Assembly: GCA_017526725.1 (NCBI GenBank) | Contig: JAFXRA010000176.1 | Location: 1-11,234 of the forward strand | Direction of reading: 5' to 3' | Length of the DNA stretch: 11,234 nucleotides | Origin: Candidatus Rifleibacteriota bacterium | Lineage (GTDB): Bacteria > Riflebacteria > Ozemobacteria > Ozemobacterales > Ozemobacteraceae | Shown here: piece by piece, positions 6,938 to 11,234 of the stretch | Layout: every line of letters begins with the position of its first letter | Numbering within the stretch: the first letter of the stretch is position 1 | Notes under the pieces: generated by a model | Database searches by the model: none | What the model was told of the DNA's origin: nothing | What the model saw: the letters and a program-made list of their open reading frames with translations, nothing else | Translations under genes and position numbers: made by a program

Positions 6938-9261
6938 TCCTTATTTGTTCTCAACAATCTTCTGCGCATTAATTCAGCCCAGCTTATCAAATCTGGGTCA
7001 CCAACAGAATCCGCAACATTTGTAAATTCTTTTAAAGCCCTGGGAGCCAAACCTCTAGCAAAATAAATCTTACCAAGGAAGAAACGAACTCTTTGATCTT
7101 CCGGAGCAAGCTTTTCTGCTGTTGAAGCATACTTATAGGCTTCATTTACAAATCCAAGATTAAGATTTGCATTAATCATAAAGATATGAGCATCAAGATT
7201 CTTAGGTTCCAGTTTAATTATTTCACGATAGCATCTCATAGCCATCTTGAGTTTACCCATTTTGCGAAGTAATTCTGAATAAACAATCAAACCTGGAATA
7301 AACTTAGGATTAATGGCTAATACTTTTTGATAAGCCATCAAAGCTTCATTAGGCATATCTACACTTTCATATGCCTTACCCATTTCAAGATAGGCATCTA
7401 TATCATCAGGAATTTTTTCTATGCGGCTTTTTCTGCTTTCAATAATCTTTGAAGCATCTGATTCAACCTTCTTTGTAACAGATTTTAAGTTATCTGCTAT
7501 ACTCTGGTCGCTGTAGTCGAAGCTTGCTGCCTTTCTAAAAGCTTTTAAAGCATCAACATATAATTTCTGATTAGAAAGAAGAATACCTATATTGTTCCAG
7601 ATACCAGCCTGGTCAGGTGCCCCTGTGGTAGCTCTTGTCAAAGCCACAATTGCTTTATCGTTCTGACCTGTAGCCTGATAAAGCTTGCCCAATTCCAGCC
7701 AGGAATCATATTTGGCAATCTTTTTAGCAACCAAGGCTTCAAACATCTGTATGGCTTCTTCCAATCGACCTTGTTTTGCAACAGAATAAGCCAACAAATA
7801 AGCTGCTTCGTAGTTTTCCGGGTCTAATCGAAGTATTTCACCAGATAAATCCTGTAAATCACTCCACTTTCCAACTGCTTTTACTGATCTGCAAAGAGAA
7901 AGCATTGTTTCAACTTTCTGATGGAATTGGCAGGATAATGCTTCTTGAAATACTTCTATAGCTCTATTATGATCGCCTTTTGCAGCTAATACTTCTGCAA
8001 GTTTTTCCAAAACAAAAGCATCTTTTGGCTTGAGCCCTATAGCTCTGGAATATGAGGCAACAGCAAGTTCATATTTGTTCTGCTGCTGATAAAACTGGCC
8101 GAGGCGGCTGTGACCATAAGAATCTGTAGGATGAAGAATAGTGGCTCTCTTAACTTCCATTACAGCTAGATCAATATTACCTAAGTCTTTATAAGTCATA
8201 CCAAGCTGATAGTGAGCATATGGGTCATCTGGAGACAACTGAATTGCTTTCTGGAAGAGTTCCTTGGCACTTTCTGAATTATTTTTGGCTTTTTCTAATA
8301 GACCAAGCTGATAGAAAGCCTTAGACATAAATTTATTAATTTCCAAAGCTTTTTCGAAAGCCTTCTGTGCTTCATTTAATCTGCCTTTTTGACGAAGCAT
8401 GGTTCCATAGTAAAGATAAAATTCTGCACTATCAGGATTATGCTTTGTACAAGCATCCAGATTAGCCAAAGCATTATCTGTTTCGCCTCTTTCATCATAT
8501 AGCTGAGCTAATTTAAGCATTAAAGCATAATTATCAGGAGTCTTGTCTAATTTTTCTTTTACTTCATTAATTTCTGTAGAAATACCATCATCAAGGAATT
8601 CAGCTAAAGTGTCATAATGCTTGTCTACGCTTGGAGACTTTATTGTTTGTTCAGGAACTGCTTCAATCGGAGTTCCCATTTCTAACGAAGAAACTTTTTC
8701 TTTTTCAGAAGCTTTTGAAGCTATTTCTAAGTCCTTGTCACTTTGTTCTAATGAAGTTACTGGAGTTTCAGCATCAAGTGCCTGAACATCAGGCAAGTCA
8801 TTCTCAAACTTTTCATCAGAAATATAATCACGGTCTACAAGATTCTTTTCATCAATAAACCAAAATGTAAGTTCAATTAAACCTACAAGAGCAACAATTC
8901 CGCTTACTAAGCCGCCTATCAGCAGTATATAAGGATGCCCTTCGCAGATTTTACTTAAGTATAAAAGTGCAAATATGAATAATCCTAAAACAAGAAAAAT
9001 AATAGCCTTTTTGGGGGAATTACTTTCTTTTGGTTTGACTGTTTTAGACTCAAACATATCGTTAACCGGGTCAGAAAGTTTATTCTTTTTACCTTCTGAC
9101 TCTGAATTATTGTCTAAAACTTTACCACACTGATTACAAATTGCTGCATCTAATGAATTTTTACAACCACATGAACAAATAACCTGAAGAGCGCGGCCAC
9201 AGGTTGCACATTTTTCAGCATCCTCTGTATTAACTGCTCCACAGCCTGGACAATTTACCAT
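6934..9261 (-). CDS. Double zinc-ribbon, two-TM, multi-TPR membrane protein
   Basis: 775 residues. An N-terminal double zinc ribbon has Cys4/Cys7 with Cys18/Cys21 and Cys31/Cys33 (or Cys29) with Cys42/Cys45. Next come a basic Lys/Ser linker, transmembrane helices at about 86-103 and 111-136 joined by a short loop (a hairpin that leaves both ends in the cytoplasm by the positive-inside rule), and an acidic low-complexity linker (140-230). About ten TPRs follow at 244-585, then a charged helical linker (586-620) and about four TPRs (621-752). I count roughly fourteen repeats by eye. TPR superhelices bind peptide partners, so a membrane-anchored assembly scaffold is a reasonable inference, but no function is proven. 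The start has only a distant AGG (about 13 nt upstream). It precedes the secreted TPR gene with a 4 bp overlap and follows the small membrane protein by 43 bp. Confidence 0.9.
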   Translation of the reverse strand: MVNCPGCGAVNTEDAEKCATCGRALQVICSCGCKNSLDAAICNQCGKVLDNNSESEGKKNKLSDPVNDMFESKTVKPKESNSPKKAIIFLVLGLFIFALLYLSKICEGHPYILLIGGLVSGIVALVGLIELTFWFIDEKNLVDRDYISDEKFENDLPDVQALDAETPVTSLEQSDKDLEIASKASEKEKVSSLEMGTPIEAVPEQTIKSPSVDKHYDTLAEFLDDGISTEINEVKEKLDKTPDNYALMLKLAQLYDERGETDNALANLDACTKHNPDSAEFYLYYGTMLRQKGRLNEAQKAFEKALEINKFMSKAFYQLGLLEKAKNNSESAKELFQKAIQLSPDDPYAHYQLGMTYKDLGNIDLAVMEVKRATILHPTDSYGHSRLGQFYQQQNKYELAVASYSRAIGLKPKDAFVLEKLAEVLAAKGDHNRAIEVFQEALSCQFHQKVETMLSLCRSVKAVGKWSDLQDLSGEILRLDPENYEAAYLLAYSVAKQGRLEEAIQMFEALVAKKIAKYDSWLELGKLYQATGQNDKAIVALTRATTGAPDQAGIWNNIGILLSNQKLYVDALKAFRKAASFDYSDQSIADNLKSVTKKVESDASKIIESRKSRIEKIPDDIDAYLEMGKAYESVDMPNEALMAYQKVLAINPKFIPGLIVYSELLRKMGKLKMAMRCYREIIKLEPKNLDAHIFMINANLNLGFVNEAYKYASTAEKLAPEDQRVRFFLGKIYFARGLAPRALKEFTNVADSVGDPDLISWAELMRRRLLRTNKE

Positions 9262-9304
9262 AATAAAAAATTTGCCTGCCTTTTATTTTTTTTTAATTAA
9301 CTAT

Positions 9305-9715
9305 CTAATTATTTTCTTTTTCCTCTTCCGAATTATCCTGGTCTTCCTGTTTTTCATTCGAACTAGAATAATCTGCTTCGTGCCAGAAAGAAGCTACCGG
9401 TTCACCTAGAATAGCTCCTATTAATGAACTTATGAAAATAGCCAGATAAGCTGTTTCCAAGTCAATGAAATAATAAATCACCGGCGAAATCAGAGCACCA
9501 ACAATCATGCCTATCATACAGCCAATTATTGTTGACTCATAAACAGCAATAAAAGCACCTAAAGCAGAACCTAGAAAAAGACCAACCAAGGAATATTGGT
9601 CGCCGAAATTTCCAGCTAAAACAGAGCCTATAGCACCAAATGCAACAATAAGAGTGCATACTAAGGCACATGCCATTACTCTGGATAAATTACCGGAAGA
9701 GGAAATCAAATTCAT
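9305..9715 (-). CDS. Small multi-pass membrane protein with acidic tail, unknown family
   Basis: 136 residues with four predicted membrane helices at about 13-35, 42-59, 61-83 and 88-109. They are rich in Gly, Ala and Ser (for example GSALGAFIAVYE, GCMIGMIVGALI), a spacing that favours tight helix packing of glycine-zipper type. A strongly acidic tail of Glu, Asp, Asn and Gln follows (115-136). With an even helix number both ends lie on the same side, probably the cytoplasm. The ATG sits 3 bp after the stop of the upstream secreted-protein gene, with only a weak GAG as ribosome binding site, so coupled translation is likely. I do not recognise the family; the helix-rich Gly-zipper organisation alone does not assign a function. 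Confidence 0.8.
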   Translation of the reverse strand: MNLISSSGNLSRVMACALVCTLIVAFGAIGSVLAGNFGDQYSLVGLFLGSALGAFIAVYESTIIGCMIGMIVGALISPVIYYFIDLETAYLAIFISSLIGAILGEPVASFWHEADYSSSNEKQEDQDNSEEEKENN

Positions 9716-9718
9716 ACT

Positions 9719-10384
9719 TTATCTCAATATTGTCTTTTCGTAATAATATTTATTCTTAGGATTTTCAGCTATAAAAGTTGTCATTTCTGAAAGCATGCAA
9801 TGTTCATCTATTGTCGCTGCATTCATACAAATTTCTTTTATGCTGTTCAATCTGCTCTGAACTTCTTTATAACTACCGGTCTTCATTGGTTTTGTAACTC
9901 TAACAACAGCCCTGACAGCATTTTTTGTACTATATTCAGCTACTGGAAGAACATCAAGCTGAACAATCTTATAACCGTTATCTGTCAATGCTTTTGCTAT
10001 ATTTGATTTTATTAAAGCTTTTGTTTCTTCGCTTACAACTACATTCTGAGGTTGTTCAATTTCTCTGTTGCCTATTTTGCGCCAAAATTCAGCATTCTTT
10101 TCTCTGACAATTTCAGAGCGATCTTTCATATTTTCTGACAAAGAACGAGAAACACCCAATTCTTTGAGTTGTTCAACAGTTGAATTAACTTCACTTATTT
10201 TTATATTTTCTCCATCATCTTCGTCTTCATCGTCAATAGAGAACAAGCCGATTTCTTCATCAACCAAATCGACCATTTCGTCGCCATAGCCCAAATAATC
10301 CAGATTAGCTTCAGGATAATCAGCATAACAATTTGCTGAGAACAATAACCCTACTGCTAACCCAATAACTATATTTTTTTTCAT
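9719..10384 (-). CDS. Secreted acidic protein, unknown family
   Basis: 221 residues. Residues 1-21 look like a signal peptide (MKKNIVIGLAVGLLFSANCYA, then DYPEA). The Cys at 19 sits in a poor lipobox (SANC), so signal peptidase I cleavage after Ala21 is preferred. Residues 25-62 are very acidic (DDEDEDDGEN), which could bind divalent cations (inference). Residues 65-110 form a charged helical segment. Residues 118-221 look like a compact alpha/beta domain (SEETKALIKSNIAKAL, YKIVQLDVLPVAEY, AVRAVVRVTKPM) with a conserved-looking Cys186/Cys196 pair that could form a disulfide. The start is supported by AGGGAG 6 nt upstream. It is probably the first gene of the operon that continues with the membrane protein and TPR genes. 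No homologue family is recognised. Confidence 0.8.
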   Translation of the reverse strand: MKKNIVIGLAVGLLFSANCYADYPEANLDYLGYGDEMVDLVDEEIGLFSIDDEDEDDGENIKISEVNSTVEQLKELGVSRSLSENMKDRSEIVREKNAEFWRKIGNREIEQPQNVVVSEETKALIKSNIAKALTDNGYKIVQLDVLPVAEYSTKNAVRAVVRVTKPMKTGSYKEVQSRLNSIKEICMNAATIDEHCMLSEMTTFIAENPKNKYYYEKTILR

Positions 10385-10390
10385 CGCTAA

Positions 10391-10396
10391 CTCCCT
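10391..10396 (-). promoter_or_regulatory. Strong Shine-Dalgarno site of the secreted-protein gene
   Basis: On the - strand AGGGAG lies 6 nt before the ATG at 10384. It is one of the best ribosome binding sites in the window and supports both that start and a first-in-operon position. Confidence 0.6.
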
Positions 10397-10413
10397 AATT
10401 TATATTTCGCTAT

Positions 10414-10442
10414 ATTATATTAGCATTAGATTAAATTTTAAA
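10414..10442 (-). promoter_or_regulatory. Candidate promoter for the secreted-protein operon
   Basis: On the - strand a perfect TATAAT (10414-10419) has a 17 nt spacer to TTTAAA (10437-10442), a partial match (4 of 6) to TTGACA. The -35 box overlaps the stop region of the HIT gene. The DNA here is very AT-rich, so such matches arise by chance; transcription from the HIT promoter could also read through. Confidence 0.3.
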
Positions 10443-10931
10443 GTCTTTAAAGGCTTTTAGTAAATTTTTCATAGTATCTTTCGGGTCTTCTATAAATATT
10501 TTTGTTCCAGAGATTATATCTACAAATCCAAGCTCTCTTTGATACCTTGGCACAATATGCTGATGTAAATGTTCAATACTGGCTCCCGAAGAATACCCGA
10601 CATTATAGCCTATATTAAATCCGCCTGGTTTATAAAATTCCTTTAAAACTTCTATAGAATACACCTGAAGACGGTGCATCTGCATCACTTCTTCATCATT
10701 TAACTGGCTTGTTTCTGTAACATGCCTTACAGGGAAAATAAATATATGGCCGGAAGTATAAGGGTAAAGATTTACAGAAGCCGCGACAATTTCGTTTTTC
10801 CAAATTAGCAAATTATCTACTTCAGGGTTATTCTTACAAACCTCACAAAGGATGCAGTCTACCTTCGGACGGTTTTCACCTTTTACATAACCCTTTTTAC
10901 TTGGTATAAACAACTGACGTTCAAAACTCAT
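10431..10931 (-). CDS. HIT-family nucleotide hydrolase/transferase (Ap4A phosphorylase-like)
   Basis: 166 residues. The histidine triad motif is HLHQHIV (His121, His123, His125) in SIEHLHQHIVPRY; the middle-to-last His serve nucleotidyl transfer in this superfamily. Cys26-x-x-Cys29 (CILC) with His70 and a triad His could form the structural zinc site seen in GalT-like and some Ap4A-phosphorylase-like HIT proteins. PYTSGHIFIFPVRHV (57-71) is the typical HIT core. Known members hydrolyse or phosphorolyse dinucleoside polyphosphates or related nucleotides; the exact substrate cannot be read from the sequence. The start is supported by AGGT 7 nt upstream. The gene is divergent from the glycosyltransferase at 11017 and its stop lies 46 bp before the secreted-protein gene on the same strand. 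Confidence 0.9.
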   Translation of the reverse strand: MSFERQLFIPSKKGYVKGENRPKVDCILCEVCKNNPEVDNLLIWKNEIVAASVNLYPYTSGHIFIFPVRHVTETSQLNDEEVMQMHRLQVYSIEVLKEFYKPGGFNIGYNVGYSSGASIEHLHQHIVPRYQRELGFVDIISGTKIFIEDPKDTMKNLLKAFKDFKI

Positions 10932-10959
10932 TTTTTCTACCTGAAAGAATTATTATTCT

Positions 10960-10965
10960 ATTATA
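10960..10965 (-). promoter_or_regulatory. Candidate -10 box of the HIT gene
   Basis: TATAAT on the - strand, about 28 nt before the HIT start codon. No good -35 is found at 16-18 nt; the nearest is TTGCAA at 10986-10991, with an over-long 20 nt spacer. The position is reasonable for the promoter of a divergent gene, but support is weak. Confidence 0.35.
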
Positions 10966-10977
10966 CTAACAAAAACC

Positions 10978-11006
10978 TTGACCACTTGCAAGAAAGCCTT
11001 TATTTT
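10978..11006 (+). promoter_or_regulatory. Candidate promoter of the glycosyltransferase gene
   Basis: TTGACC (10978-10983, 5 of 6 to TTGACA), a spacer of exactly 17 nt, and TATTTT (11001-11006, 4 of 6 to TATAAT). A transcript would start near 11013, only about 4 nt before the ATG at 11017, which would explain the missing Shine-Dalgarno sequence by leaderless or near-leaderless initiation. Confidence 0.4.
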
Positions 11007-11016
11007 ATCAATTCAA

Positions 11017-11234
11017 ATGGAACAAAAAAATAATAAAATAAGAATATTACGAATAATAAGCAGAATGAATGTGGGAGGCCCTTCAAAACACGTCGTTAAC
11101 TTAGCTGAAGGGATGAATAAGCTCAACTGTGAAACTCTCCTTATTAGCGGCCAGCCTAGTATATCTGAAGGAGAGATGTTTGCCCTTGCAGATAACAAAA
11201 ACTTTAAACTGAAAAAAATAGAATACCTGAAAAG
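11017..11234 (+). CDS. GT4-type glycosyltransferase, N-terminal part (runs off the right edge)
   Basis: Seventy-two complete codons are visible and the frame is open to the window end. The N-terminus shows the start of a GT-B fold glycosyltransferase: a first beta strand (KIRILRIIS, 7-15), the loop MNVGGPSKHVVNLAEGM (17-33) that matches the GG-x-x-x-H-V-x-x-L-A nucleotide-sugar transferase signature, and a second strand ETLLISGQ (39-46). Family-4-type enzymes transfer sugars to lipid or polysaccharide acceptors at the cytoplasmic membrane, for instance in capsule, O-antigen or exopolysaccharide synthesis; donor and acceptor cannot be told. The ATG has no Shine-Dalgarno sequence, but in-frame ATGs further in would remove the first strand. 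It is divergent from the HIT gene. Confidence 0.85.
   Translation, partial: MEQKNNKIRILRIISRMNVGGPSKHVVNLAEGMNKLNCETLLISGQPSISEGEMFALADNKNFKLKKIEYLK

Noticed and set aside
7776..8858. Short + strand frames opposite the zinc-ribbon/TPR gene (7776-7961, 8631-8858)
   Set aside because: Antisense shadows of a clear TPR gene without any recognisable product.
9262..9304. Poly-T tract before the zinc-ribbon gene as terminator of the small membrane protein gene
   Set aside because: On the - strand the tract reads as poly-A and no hairpin precedes it, so the genes are more likely co-transcribed.
9800..10289. Three + strand frames opposite the secreted acidic protein (9800-10006, 9925-10107, 10068-10289)
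   Set aside because: Low-complexity or Phe/Ser/Leu-rich antisense frames, mutually overlapping, no ribosome binding sites.
10395..10430. AT-rich inverted repeat between the HIT stop and the secreted-protein gene as a terminator
   Set aside because: The arms match imperfectly, pairing would be almost all A-T, and no T-tract follows on the - strand; a promoter reading is at least as good.
11013..11198. 61-codon - strand frame opposite the glycosyltransferase start
   Set aside because: The + strand frame has an obvious glycosyltransferase N-terminus; the antisense frame has none.

Overview
The window holds about ten protein genes on an AT-rich backbone (GC roughly in the high thirties by eye). 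It has no RNA genes, insertion sequences, CRISPR or phage genes. Coding density is very high: the longest gap is the 85 bp divergent region at 10932-11016, so no stretch over 300 bases lacks a gene. The content is housekeeping genes (NAD kinase, NIF3, HIT, glycosyltransferase) mixed with TPR, HEAT and zinc-ribbon scaffold proteins and small secreted or membrane proteins without recognisable families. Several exported proteins have clear signal peptides. This would fit a poorly characterised bacterial lineage such as the TPR-rich candidate phyla (for example Riflebacteria or Wallbacteria); that placement is a guess from gene style, not shown by the sequence.

Layout. On the + strand, 1-4869, there is a large HEAT-repeat/acidic-linker protein (open at the left edge), its C-terminal domain cut off by one in-frame TAA at 1690-1692, then a secreted TPR-transglutaminase-like protein (2370-4085) and a NIF3-family metalloprotein (4102-4869). 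On the - strand, read right to left from 10931 to 4872, come a HIT-family protein, a secreted acidic protein, a small four-helix membrane protein, a zinc-ribbon/two-TM/14-TPR protein, a secreted TPR protein with a pilin-tail-like cysteine segment, and NAD kinase. At the right edge a + strand family-4-type glycosyltransferase begins (11017) and runs off the window.

The two gene runs converge with only 2 bp between stop codons (4870-4871). The - strand genes from 10384 to 4872 are tightly spaced (a 3 bp gap, an ATGA overlap, gaps of about 40 bp) and probably form one operon, with the HIT gene just upstream under its own divergent promoter.

The most noteworthy observations are three. The first two + strand genes both have reading-frame anomalies: a nonsense TAA inside an otherwise continuous ORF, and a signal peptide that can be reached only through an ATT start or through a TAA. 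There is an unusual architecture combining zinc ribbons, a TM hairpin and a TPR superhelix. A secreted TPR protein carries a cysteine/histidine segment resembling the tails of pilin-like proteins. I see no clear self-contained new system such as a defence or conflict island. The TPR/zinc-ribbon/secreted-protein operon is the best candidate for uncharacterised biology.
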